Shown: positions 1 to 6,617, counted from the stretch's first letter. The stretch: 9,354 nucleotides of DNA from CAKSIN01 sp964423705 (GCA_964423705.1 CAYRGA010000072.1:1-9354), one strand, 5' to 3'. The notes: generated by a model from the letters alone, not told the origin. Numbers and translations are program-made.

Positions 1-765
1 ATCGTGGAAAAATGTTTTATCGTTCAAAGCAGCAGCTGCGGTTCCGCCGGCTTTTGACATATATGAGTAATAGTTGATTTTCCTTATGCCCAATTCGATT
101 ACCTTTTTATAATCCTCACGGCTTACGCCCGAACCGCCGTGCATTACAAGCGGAGCATCCACAAGCTCGTAAATCTTCGCCAAGCGAGGAAAATCCAGCT
201 GCGGCTTTTTAAGATACAATCCGTGTGCCGTTCCGAAAGCGCATGCAAGAGCATCTATACCCGTTTCTTCGGCAAAGTGCTTGGCATCCTCCGGCTCGGT
301 ATAGATACTTTTTCCCCCTTCACCTTCCGCTGCGGATTCACGAGAACCCATAGAACCGACCTCAGCTTCAAGTGATGCGCCGAATTTCATGGAAAACTCT
401 CTTACCTTACATGTATTTTCAAAATTAATATCCGGTGTTTGCTCCGAACCGTCATACATAACCGAGGTGAAGCCCAGTTCAAGTCCGCGTTTTACGTAGT
501 CGACATCTGTGCCGTGGTCAAGATGCACACATACGGGTACCTTGGCACGCTCGGCAAACATCAGCATAATGGGGGTGATTTCATCCATTTTGCAAAGTCC
601 CATTTCCTCGTGAACCTGCGCATGCATTATAATCACAGGCTCGTTTAACTGCTCTGCGGCGGAAATTACCGCTTTCAGTTCCGGCAGACCGGGTGTGTTG
701 AATGAACCTATTGCACATTTTCTTTTCTTCGCTATTTCCAAAATTTCTTTTAAAGTTACTAACAT
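1..765 (-). CDS. Class II ketose-(bis)phosphate aldolase, 3' end cut by window edge
   Basis: Zinc-dependent aldolase of the fructose-/tagatose-bisphosphate family, a cytoplasmic TIM barrel that cleaves a phosphorylated ketose to dihydroxyacetone phosphate and an aldehyde. 255 residues are visible; family members are usually about 280-310, so only the C-terminal tail is missing. Visible residues are HLDHG at 81-85 (D83 catalytic, H84 zinc), EAEVG at 133-137, GTAHGLY at 178-184 (H181 zinc), HGGSG at 209-213 (H209 zinc) and KINYYSYMS at 229-237, where classic members carry a KVN/KIN-x-x-T segment. ATG at 765 is preceded by GGAGGC with a 5-base gap, so this start is well supported. It lies 37 bases after the sugar kinase on the same strand, and the two are probably one operon. 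Exact substrate is uncertain: FBP, tagatose-BP or a ketose 1-phosphate made by the neighbouring kinase. Family is confident, substrate is not. Confidence 0.93.
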   Translation of the reverse strand, partial: MLVTLKEILEIAKKRKCAIGSFNTPGLPELKAVISAAEQLNEPVIIMHAQVHEEMGLCKMDEITPIMLMFAERAKVPVCVHLDHGTDVDYVKRGLELGFTSVMYDGSEQTPDINFENTCKVREFSMKFGASLEAEVGSMGSRESAAEGEGGKSIYTEPEDAKHFAEETGIDALACAFGTAHGLYLKKPQLDFPRLAKIYELVDAPLVMHGGSGVSREDYKKVIELGIRKINYYSYMSKAGGTAAAALNDKTFFHD

Positions 766-802
766 AATAAGCCTCCGTAATTAATAATATTCTGTAAGTA
801 TT

Positions 803-2281
803 TTAACATATTTCTTCCGTTATTGCACGCACATTATCATATATCTTTTTATATGCGTTGAAATATTTGCGATATATTTCGACTTTTTCGCTGTTTGGCA
901 TAAAAGTTTTATTCGATTTGACAAACATAGCCTTCGCTTCGTTCAAATCCCTGCACAGACCGAGTGAAACCGCAGAAAGCATACAGGTTCCGCATGCGCC
1001 TGCTTCCTTTGAGAGCAGTGATGCTATCGGGCGGTTGAGAATGTCCGCTTTTATTTGAAGCCATTCATCCGAATACGCTCCCCCGCCGGTAGCATATAGC
1101 ATTTTCGGTTTAATATCCGCACTCTCCAGATGCTCGATATTAAGAAGCATTTCGTATGCCACGCCCTCCATGAGAGCTTTATAAAAGTCACTGTCGGTAT
1201 GCTCAAGCGTAAGACCCAAAACAGCTGCCTTTGAGCCGTTATCCATATACGGTGTCGCAGCTCCGGCAAAATGCGGCATAACCAAAATTCCCGTGGGGTC
1301 ACTTTTTATGTTCATGTCAAGCTCCGAATAGTTTTTGTCCTTTTTAAAATTATCCCTGTACCATTTCAAAACAGCTCCGCCCGTAAATGACAGCGCATAG
1401 CACACATAGGTGCCGTCAAACACATACGGTACTACGGAATAGCCCTCATCGTAGAGCTTTTCATTTTCCGGAACGGTATCAAACACCGGTGTCACACACT
1501 CCACCGTACCTGCACCGTCGACAGCTTCGCCCACGTTAAATACGCCCGCGCCGACTGCCGCAGCCACCTGGTCATGTGCGCCGTTTATTATTTTGATATC
1601 ATTTTTTATGTTCAGCTTGGATTTTACATCATTTTTTATGACACCTGCCACATTTCCGCAGAGCACCGGTGTCGAAAAAAGTGCCTTATCTATTCCTGCG
1701 GCGTTTAAAATCTCATCGCTCCAGCATTTATTTCTTATATCAAATGCCATCGTCCTTGCCGCCAGGGAATAATCTATAAATGCATTGTCGGTAAGCATAT
1801 ATATGATATAATCCTGCATAAGCAGTATATGCTTTGCCCTTTCAAAGACCTGCGGCAGATTATTTTTAATCCACATAACCTTGGATATACTGTACATCTG
1901 ATGCGGCTTTGTACCTGTGATATCGATTATTTTCCGTTTACCTACGCTTTCGCACAGCTGTGCACACTCGTCACTTCCACGGGGGTCGGTATAAAGCATC
2001 GCAGGAAGCAGAGCTCTGTCATTTTCATCAAGCATGACGAAAGTTTCGCCAAACGTGGTGACACCTATTGATTCAAGCTCATACCGTGAGCTGATTTTCG
2101 CTATAACATCACATACCGCCGAAAATATATTTTCGGCATCCACCTCATGCTCACCATTTTTACGGTTAATCTCATATGGTGCATATTCATTGGCAATGTA
2201 ATTGCCCTTATCGTCATATACCGAAAGCTTACATCCGGTCGTTCCTACATCAAGTCCACCGATAAACATAATGTTTTCCAT
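803..2281 (-). CDS. FGGY-family carbohydrate kinase (xylulokinase-like)
   Basis: ATP-dependent sugar kinase of the actin-like FGGY fold, acting on a ketose or polyol in the cytoplasm. It has 492 residues, normal for the family. The N-terminal phosphate loop is GLDVGTTGCK at 9-18. GAHDQVAAAVG at 234-244 holds the probable catalytic base D237. SFTGGAVLKWYRD at 298-310 and the C-terminal ATP-site stretch ATGGGAYSDEW at 397-407, then EAGACGTCMLSA at 426-437, complete the FGGY_C domain. The start is ambiguous. ATG 2281 has only a weak AGG about 8 bases upstream. The internal ATG at 2269 (residue 5) has a GGA about 7 bases upstream and would place the protein start close to GLDVGTT, as in typical FGGY kinases. 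It heads the minus-strand transcript with the aldolase behind it, divergent from a PocR-AraC regulator. A kinase followed by an aldolase suggests phosphorylation then retro-aldol cleavage. The sugar (xylulose, ribulose, fuculose, erythritol-type) cannot be named. Confidence 0.93.
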   Translation of the reverse strand: MENIMFIGGLDVGTTGCKLSVYDDKGNYIANEYAPYEINRKNGEHEVDAENIFSAVCDVIAKISSRYELESIGVTTFGETFVMLDENDRALLPAMLYTDPRGSDECAQLCESVGKRKIIDITGTKPHQMYSISKVMWIKNNLPQVFERAKHILLMQDYIIYMLTDNAFIDYSLAARTMAFDIRNKCWSDEILNAAGIDKALFSTPVLCGNVAGVIKNDVKSKLNIKNDIKIINGAHDQVAAAVGAGVFNVGEAVDGAGTVECVTPVFDTVPENEKLYDEGYSVVPYVFDGTYVCYALSFTGGAVLKWYRDNFKKDKNYSELDMNIKSDPTGILVMPHFAGAATPYMDNGSKAAVLGLTLEHTDSDFYKALMEGVAYEMLLNIEHLESADIKPKMLYATGGGAYSDEWLQIKADILNRPIASLLSKEAGACGTCMLSAVSLGLCRDLNEAKAMFVKSNKTFMPNSEKVEIYRKYFNAYKKIYDNVRAITEEIC

Positions 2282-2328
2282 ATAATACGCCTGTACTATA
2301 TATTCCTTTCCGCTAAATTTTATTTATC

Positions 2329-2357
2329 TTGATTTTATCACAACATTGTCATATAAT
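2329..2357 (+). promoter_or_regulatory. Sigma-A-type promoter of the PocR-AraC regulator
   Basis: TTGATT (2329-2334), a 17-base spacer and a perfect TATAAT (2352-2357) form a good housekeeping promoter. The predicted start is near 2364, leaving a leader of about 43 bases before the TTG start at 2407. Its -35 overlaps the -10 of the opposing kinase promoter, and its -10 overlaps the opposing -35. Confidence 0.7.
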
Positions 2358-2360
2358 TAA
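2332..2360 (-). promoter_or_regulatory. Candidate promoter for the kinase-aldolase operon
   Basis: On the minus strand TTAATT (2360-2355) and TAAAAT (2337-2332) are separated by 17 bases, and a TG one base before the -10 (2340-2339) makes it an extended -10 element. Transcription would start near 2325, giving a leader of about 44 bases. It overlaps the divergent promoter of the regulator gene. The -35 is weak, so this is moderately supported. Confidence 0.45.
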
Positions 2361-2406
2361 AGTAACAAATGTATTAAAATCTGTAAATTCGTATGAGGTG
2401 ATTTTT

Positions 2407-3267
2407 TTGAAACTCAAAATTGATATAAAAAAGCTCAGTGAATTACTTGAAATTTTTTATGATGTGGCAAAAGTGCGAACTGTAATTTTTGATGATGAAT
2501 TTAATAAAATCACCGCCTACCCCGACGAAAACTGTCCTTTTTGCGATTTACTCAAAAAGAATCCGGAATCTCGGAATCTCTGCAGAAAAAACGACCAAAA
2601 AGCCTGTGCGGAATGCAAGGCATCGAACAAATTGTACATATACAAATGCCACGCAGGTCTTTTCGAAGCGGTAGCTCCCATAAAGATGAATGATATTATC
2701 CTAGGCTACATTATGCTCGGGCAGGTTCTGGAAAAGGGTGCGGAACGGGATAAAATCTCGGATTATGCTTCAAAATACATTTTCGACAGCGCAGAGCTTG
2801 AAAAATCGGTCAAAAAGCTCAAGCAAAAAAGCATACACCAGCTTGAATCGCTGGCAAGGCTGATGGAAATATCGACCTGTTATTTGGAAATAACGAACCT
2901 TATAAGCATCGATGAAGAGAATCTGATCTTTCACCTGTCAAATTATATAAGCAATAATCTCCGAAATGATTTATCAGTCGAAAACATTCTTGAACATTTC
3001 GACATAAGCCGCAGCCGACTGTATGAGGTATCGCACAAGTATTTCGGCATGAGCATAGCGAAGTATATACGGCACAAGCGCATCATGCTCTCCGCCGAAA
3101 TTCTCGAAAAAAAGGAGCTTCCAATAAGCGAAGCGGCAGCGGCGGCAGGCTTTACCGATTACAACTACTTTTCAAAGGTTTTTAAAAAGGAGCTTGGGAT
3201 GACACCTTCGATGTATAAAAGTAAATTGTACAATTCCGACCAATCAAGCGAAATAAAGACAATATAA
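2407..3267 (+). CDS. AraC-family regulator with PocR-like sensor domain
   Basis: A 286-residue transcription factor. Residues 1 to about 160 match the PocR ligand-binding type seen upstream of AraC or kinase domains: a start LSELLEIFYDVAKVRTVIFDD, then CPFC at 43-46, C59, CAEC at 67-70, YKCHAGLFEAVAPI at 79-92 and GYIMLGQ at 100-106. Residues 185-275 are a paired AraC helix-turn-helix: DLSVENILEHFDISRSRLYE, then ISEAAAAAGFTDYNYFSKVFKKELGMTPSMY. The start chosen is TTG 2407, with GAGGTG at 2395-2400 and a 6-base gap. An upstream in-frame ATG at 2329 lies inside the promoter and would add 26 residues unlike the family. It is divergent from the kinase-aldolase operon and is probably its regulator, responding to a small sugar- or diol-like ligand. 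It may also affect putP just downstream. The family call is firm. The ligand is unknown. Confidence 0.92.
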   Translation: MKLKIDIKKLSELLEIFYDVAKVRTVIFDDEFNKITAYPDENCPFCDLLKKNPESRNLCRKNDQKACAECKASNKLYIYKCHAGLFEAVAPIKMNDIILGYIMLGQVLEKGAERDKISDYASKYIFDSAELEKSVKKLKQKSIHQLESLARLMEISTCYLEITNLISIDEENLIFHLSNYISNNLRNDLSVENILEHFDISRSRLYEVSHKYFGMSIAKYIRHKRIMLSAEILEKKELPISEAAAAAGFTDYNYFSKVFKKELGMTPSMYKSKLYNSDQSSEIKTI

Positions 3268-3277
3268 ATACTATTTA

Positions 3278-3306
3278 TTGACTAATTTATAAATATATGG
3301 TATAAT
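3278..3306 (+). promoter_or_regulatory. putP: Near-consensus promoter for the PutP-type symporter
   Basis: TTGACT (3278-3283), a 17-base spacer and a perfect TATAAT (3301-3306) lie just after the regulator stop codon. The predicted start near 3313 gives an unusually long leader of about 136 bases before the symporter ATG. No terminator is seen between the regulator and this promoter, so some read-through from the regulator is possible. Confidence 0.8.
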
Positions 3307-3322
3307 TCGTAATTATACTGGG

Positions 3323-3378
3323 TTGTATTTGTTTTTATGCGGATTCGCAGTGAATTATCAGTACAAATTCAAATACAA
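3323..3378 (+). repeat. 9-bp inverted repeat in the symporter mRNA leader
   Basis: TTGTATTTG (3323-3331) and CAAATACAA (3370-3378) are perfect reverse complements separated by 38 bases. The loop contains a small TGCG-GATT-CGCA hairpin (3338-3349). The position just after the predicted transcription start would put a long stem at the 5' end of the mRNA. The stem is A/T-rich, so it may be weak. No known riboswitch class is recognised in the 3313-3448 leader. Confidence 0.3.
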
Positions 3379-3448
3379 AATCAATCTTACCTTCATATTA
3401 TATATGATGTGCAAGATGTATTTATACACCCATACAGGAGGAAAATTT

Positions 3449-5014
3449 ATGAACAACCAAACAATTCAAATTCTAACAGCCATGATAATTTATATGGCTG
3501 TCGTAATTGCAATCGGAGTAGTGTTTGCGAAAAGGGCTAACAAAAGCTCCGAGAACTACTTTCTGGGCGGACGCTCACTCGGTCCTTGGGTGACTGCCAT
3601 GAGTGCCGAGGCATCGGACATGAGCGGCTGGCTGCTTATGGGACTGCCCGGTGTCGCATACTGGTGCGGACTTGCAGACGCGGCATGGACAGCGATAGGT
3701 CTTGCCCTGGGTACATACCTTAACTGGCTTTTGGTTTCCAAAAGGCTCCGCAGATACAGTATAAGGGCGAACAATTCCATTACATTACCTGAATTTTTCT
3801 CGAACAGATTCCGTGAAAAGAACAAGGTAATACTTACACTTTCGGCATTGTTTATACTTATATTCTTCACGGTATATGCCGCAAGCTGCTTTGTAACCTG
3901 CGGAAAACTGTTTTCGACCTTATTCGGAGCACCTTATATAGCGATGATGATAGTAGGTGCGGCATTCGTGCTTTTATACACCATACTCGGCGGATTCCTC
4001 GCCGAAAGTGCATCTGACTTCATGCAGAGCATAGTGATGATAGTGGCTCTTGCCGTAATAGTAATAATCAGCACAGTAAAAGCCGGCGGCATCGATACGG
4101 TAATCGCCAATGCTAAGGAAATCCCCGGATTCTTGGATTTTTTTGGAATTGCCACTCCGGTTCTCGACGATGCAAACCGTCAAATAGTTAAAGAGGGCTT
4201 GCCTTTATTCGGCGATGCGGCACCCTACGGAAGCCTAAAAATCTTCTCAATGCTTGCATGGGGACTCGGATATTTCGGTATGCCTCAGGTACTTCTCAGA
4301 TTTATGGCGATTCGCAGTGAAGGCGAATTAAAGCGTTCCAGAAGAATTGCTATGGTATGGGTTGTTATCTCTCTTGCCGTTGCAGTGTTTATCGGTATTG
4401 TCGGCAGACAGCTCTATCCCTTGGCACACCTAATGCAGACGGATGCAGAGAACATATTCATAACTCTTGCGACGAGCTCACTGCCCGCAATTCTCGCAGG
4501 TTTCGTAATGGCGGGCATACTGGCGGCTACCATCAGTTCGTCAGACTCATACCTGCTCATAGCGGCATCCGCTTTTTCAAAAAATATCTACCAGGGTATA
4601 TTTAAAAAGGATGCAAGCGACAAACAGGTTATGACTGTATCAAGGATTACACTGCTTTTAATCGCACTCATAGCTATGGTGATAGCACTTGACGAAAAAA
4701 GCATTATATTTAAGATTGTATCATTTGCCTGGGCAGGCTTCGGTGCGACCTTCGGACCGCTCATGCTGTTCTCACTTTTCTGGAAGAGAACCACGAAGCA
4801 GGGGGCTGTGGCCGGCATGATAGGCGGCGCAGCTATGGTATTTCTTTGGAAACTGGTAATATCGAAGCTCGGCGGTGCATTCGCAATTTATGAATTGCTC
4901 CCGGCATTCATCTTCTCCTCGATAGCTATCGTGGCAGTATCTCTGCTGACACCGCATCCTTCAAAGGAAATCGAAGAGGATTTTGAAGCAGTAAAAACAG
5001 ATTCAGCTATGTAA
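3449..5014 (+). CDS. putP: Sodium/solute symporter, PutP (Na+/proline) type
   Basis: A 521-residue inner-membrane transporter of the SSS family with the LeuT fold, coupling Na+ entry to uptake of proline or a similar solute. E. coli PutP is about 500 residues. Visible family marks are NYFLGGRSLGPWVTAMSAEASDMSGW at 36-61, with D57 and S59 at the sodium-site positions; GGFLAESASDFMQ at 181-193; GYFGMPQVLLRFMAIRS at 274-290, the PutP-like core; and ATISSSDSYLLIAASA at 360-375, covering the second sodium-site serines. There are about 12-13 hydrophobic segments and a short acidic C-terminal tail. The start is ATG 3449, with AGGAGG at 3436-3441 and a 7-base gap. A longer in-frame ATG at 3323 lies right after the transcription start, lacks a ribosome site and adds 42 unrelated residues, so it was rejected. 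It sits alone between its own promoter and a terminator. No proline-degradation gene is adjacent, so proline is the best guess but not proven. Confidence 0.9.
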   Translation: MNNQTIQILTAMIIYMAVVIAIGVVFAKRANKSSENYFLGGRSLGPWVTAMSAEASDMSGWLLMGLPGVAYWCGLADAAWTAIGLALGTYLNWLLVSKRLRRYSIRANNSITLPEFFSNRFREKNKVILTLSALFILIFFTVYAASCFVTCGKLFSTLFGAPYIAMMIVGAAFVLLYTILGGFLAESASDFMQSIVMIVALAVIVIISTVKAGGIDTVIANAKEIPGFLDFFGIATPVLDDANRQIVKEGLPLFGDAAPYGSLKIFSMLAWGLGYFGMPQVLLRFMAIRSEGELKRSRRIAMVWVVISLAVAVFIGIVGRQLYPLAHLMQTDAENIFITLATSSLPAILAGFVMAGILAATISSSDSYLLIAASAFSKNIYQGIFKKDASDKQVMTVSRITLLLIALIAMVIALDEKSIIFKIVSFAWAGFGATFGPLMLFSLFWKRTTKQGAVAGMIGGAAMVFLWKLVISKLGGAFAIYELLPAFIFSSIAIVAVSLLTPHPSKEIEEDFEAVKTDSAM

Positions 5015-5037
5015 TTTCAAAATATTATCCGTAAACA

Positions 5038-5081
5038 ATCCCAAGGCTGCTTTCATGCGGCTTTGGGATAAACTTAATTTT
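5038..5081 (+). terminator. Hairpin terminator after the symporter gene
   Basis: ATCCCAAGGCTGC (5038-5050) pairs with GCGGCTTTGGGAT (5057-5069) over 13 bp including two G-U pairs, with loop TTTCAT. The following stretch is only moderately T-rich (TTAATTTT, 5074-5081), so termination may be leaky. Some transcripts could continue into the CNNM/CorC leader, for which no strong promoter is visible. Confidence 0.72.
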
Positions 5082-5090
5082 AAGAAAAGA

Positions 5091-5252
5091 AGGAGTTGGT
5101 GACAATGGACCCGTTACCCCGAAGTATTAACAAACCTTTGAAAATCAGTGTGTGCCGTTATTTTGCGGTAAAACGCCGTATATGGCTGCGTTGCTGAGCG
5201 GAAAATGCTCACCTTGAAAACACACTTATGAACATTCGGAGGTTTTATAAAA
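5091..5252 (+). promoter_or_regulatory. Structured mRNA leader of the CNNM/CorC gene
   Basis: No known riboswitch class is recognised, but several pairings fit. AGTGTGT (5147-5153) pairs with ACACACT (5220-5226), enclosing two domains. One is GCCGT (5154-5158) with ATGGC (5182-5186), or alternatively TGCCG (5153-5157) with CGGTA (5166-5170). The other is hairpin TGAGC/GCTCA (5195-5199/5207-5211). Upstream, CCCCGAA (5117-5123) can pair with TTCGGAGG (5235-5242, one bulged A), which contains the GGAGG ribosome site of the downstream gene. A competing hairpin GGTGAC/GTTACC (5098-5103/5113-5118) shares bases 5117-5118. The region also encodes a 30-residue peptide. The pairings were found by eye, and no folding energy was computed. 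Confidence 0.5.
5105..5197 (+). CDS. Candidate 30-residue leader peptide (MDPLPR...)
   Basis: A short ORF, ATG 5105 to TGA 5197, preceded by AGGAG at 5091-5095 with a 9-base gap, so it is likely translated. The product begins MDPLPRSINKPLKISVCRYF and ends with a strongly basic tail (AVKRRIWLRC). There is no signal peptide or membrane segment. It ends 55 bases before the CNNM/CorC start, and its stop codon forms the 5' side of a hairpin. Codons 5-7 (Pro-Arg-Ser, 5117-5125) cover the strand that can pair with the downstream ribosome site. MgtL, the enterobacterial leader peptide for an Mg2+ transporter, also starts Met-acidic-Pro and contains PLPR followed by basic residues. The likeness is suggestive, not proof of homology. 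A regulatory role is inferred from position, ribosome site and overlap with RNA structure. It could be a chance ORF. Confidence 0.55.
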   Translation: MDPLPRSINKPLKISVCRYFAVKRRIWLRC

Positions 5253-6584
5253 ATGATTAAACAATTATTACTGCAGTTGGTATTGATTCTGCTCAATGCC
5301 TTCTTTGCCGCCACGGAAATAGCGGTCATCTCTCTCAACGAGAAGAAAGTAAAGGCAAAAGCAGAGGACGGCGACAAAAAAGCCGCCAAAATGTTAAAAA
5401 TGATTGAGGAACCGACTCGATTCCTCTCGACTATACAAATAGGCATTACCCTTGCGGGTTTTTTAGGCTCCGCTTTTGCGGCAGACAACTTCGCAGAGAA
5501 GCTCTCAGCATTTTTTACTGCAGCCTTTAACCTTCCGCAGGCAAATGCCGCTATGATTAACACGTTGTCAGTCATCATCATTACTCTGGTGCTGTCATTC
5601 TTCACCCTCGTTTTGGGTGAGCTGGTACCCAAGCGTATCGCCATGAAGCACAAGGAAAAGCTTTCAGAGCTCGTATGCGGGTGCATATCCTTCCTGGCAG
5701 CCGTGTTAAACCCCATAATCTGGCTGCTCACAGTGTCCACAAACGGCGTACTCAGGCTTTTCGGCATTGACCCGAATGAGAAGGAGGAATCCGTTTCAGA
5801 GGAGGATATCGTAATCATGCTTGATGCCGGAGTTGACGAGGGTACCTTGGATGAGGACGACATAGAATACATAAAAAATGTATTTAAGCTCGGAAACCTT
5901 ACCGCTGCCGATGTCATGATACCCAGAAAATCAATTACATATATTTCCGAAAACGCATCACAGGAGGAAATCCTCGATATAATCGAAAATGAAGGCTACT
6001 CCAGAATACCGGTATATTCAAATACCGTAGATGAGATAGCCGGTATTCTTCACGCAAAGGATTACCTTTTGAAACATTCAAAGCCCGGATTCACCATGGA
6101 GCAGGCGATGTTTCAGCCTACCTATGTTCCGGAAACGATGCACCTCGACCTGCTATTTAAGGATATGCAGACTCAGCACAATCACATCGTTATGGTCGTA
6201 AACGAATTCGGAGTTCCGTCAGGTATAGTTACCATGGAGGATATTTTGGAGGAGCTTGTCGGAGAGATTTGGGACGAATACGATGAAGAAGTGGATAATA
6301 TTATAAAGCTTAACGATTCGTCTTACAGAGTGCTGTGTTCCACTTCAACCGAGGATTTCTTTGAATTTTTCGACCTGGAGCCCGATGAGGAATCACAAGC
6401 CACCACAGTCAACGGCTGGCTGACAAACCACTGCGGGAACATTCCCGAGGTCGGCTACACCTTTGACTATGAAAGCATATCGGTTAAGGTTACGAAAGCG
6501 GACGAGCTGACGACCCAGGAGGTCCTGGTTACCGTATGCGAAGAAGATGCAAGTGCCCTTTCGGACGAAAAGGTACTGCAATAA
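5253..6584 (+). CDS. CNNM/CorC-family (HlyC-like) DUF21-CBS membrane protein
   Basis: A 443-residue inner-membrane protein with the standard three-part layout. The DUF21/CNNM transmembrane domain is at about 1-190 (ATEIAVISLNEKK at 20-32, QIGITLAGFLGSAFA at 62-76, VLGELVPKRIA at 120-130). A pair of CBS domains spans about 215-340 (MIPRKSITYI; GYSRIPVYSNTVDEIAGILHAKD; VVNEFGVPSGIVTMEDILEELVGEIWDE). A CorC_HlyC C-terminal domain covers about 350-430. In characterised homologues this family is linked to Mg2+ (or Co2+) export, with the CBS pair binding ATP-Mg. The old name hemolysin is misleading. The start is ATG 5253 with GGAGG at 5238-5242 and a 10-base gap, a site that can be hidden by upstream pairing. 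It probably heads an operon with the small membrane protein and secDF. The family call is firm. The ion moved is inferred. Confidence 0.93.
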   Translation: MIKQLLLQLVLILLNAFFAATEIAVISLNEKKVKAKAEDGDKKAAKMLKMIEEPTRFLSTIQIGITLAGFLGSAFAADNFAEKLSAFFTAAFNLPQANAAMINTLSVIIITLVLSFFTLVLGELVPKRIAMKHKEKLSELVCGCISFLAAVLNPIIWLLTVSTNGVLRLFGIDPNEKEESVSEEDIVIMLDAGVDEGTLDEDDIEYIKNVFKLGNLTAADVMIPRKSITYISENASQEEILDIIENEGYSRIPVYSNTVDEIAGILHAKDYLLKHSKPGFTMEQAMFQPTYVPETMHLDLLFKDMQTQHNHIVMVVNEFGVPSGIVTMEDILEELVGEIWDEYDEEVDNIIKLNDSSYRVLCSTSTEDFFEFFDLEPDEESQATTVNGWLTNHCGNIPEVGYTFDYESISVKVTKADELTTQEVLVTVCEEDASALSDEKVLQ

Positions 6585-6617
6585 TAAATTTTCAAACCGA
6601 TAAAAAGGATACTTTTT

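Noticed and set aside
2343..2372. Imperfect inverted repeat ACATTGT/ACAAATGT as regulator operator
   Set aside because: The arms are short and imperfect and AraC-type sites are usually direct repeats. Not strong enough to list as a feature.
2329..2406. Longer regulator start at ATG 2329
   Set aside because: This ATG lies within the -35 of the regulator's own promoter. TTG 2407 has GAGGTG 6 bases upstream and begins right at the PocR-like domain.
3323..3448. Longer symporter start at ATG 3323 (42 extra residues)
   Set aside because: It begins about 10 bases after the predicted transcription start with no ribosome site and adds sequence unlike PutP. ATG 3449 has AGGAGG at ideal spacing.
3337..3540. 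Second small ORF in the symporter leader (67 codons, + strand)
   Set aside because: It has no ribosome site and overlaps the symporter start in another frame. Its sequence is low in complexity (repeated Gln/Ile).
3341..4321. Repeated 13-mer GATTCGCAGTGAA in the symporter leader and inside the symporter gene
   Set aside because: Only two copies, one inside conserved coding sequence (FMAIRSEG). No spacing or symmetry suggests function, and chance is enough.
5051..5079. Promoter TTTCAT-17-TTAATT for the CNNM/CorC leader
   Set aside because: Both boxes match poorly and lie in and after the terminator hairpin. The true start of this transcript remains unclear.
5195..5211. TGAGC/GCTCA hairpin as an intrinsic terminator (attenuator)
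   Set aside because: The stem is only 5 bp and is followed by CCTTGAAAAC, without a T run.
5114..5917. 267-codon minus-strand ORF opposite the CNNM/CorC gene
   Set aside because: It is Ser/Phe-rich with no family features, a mirror of the real coding strand, and has no ribosome site or promoter.
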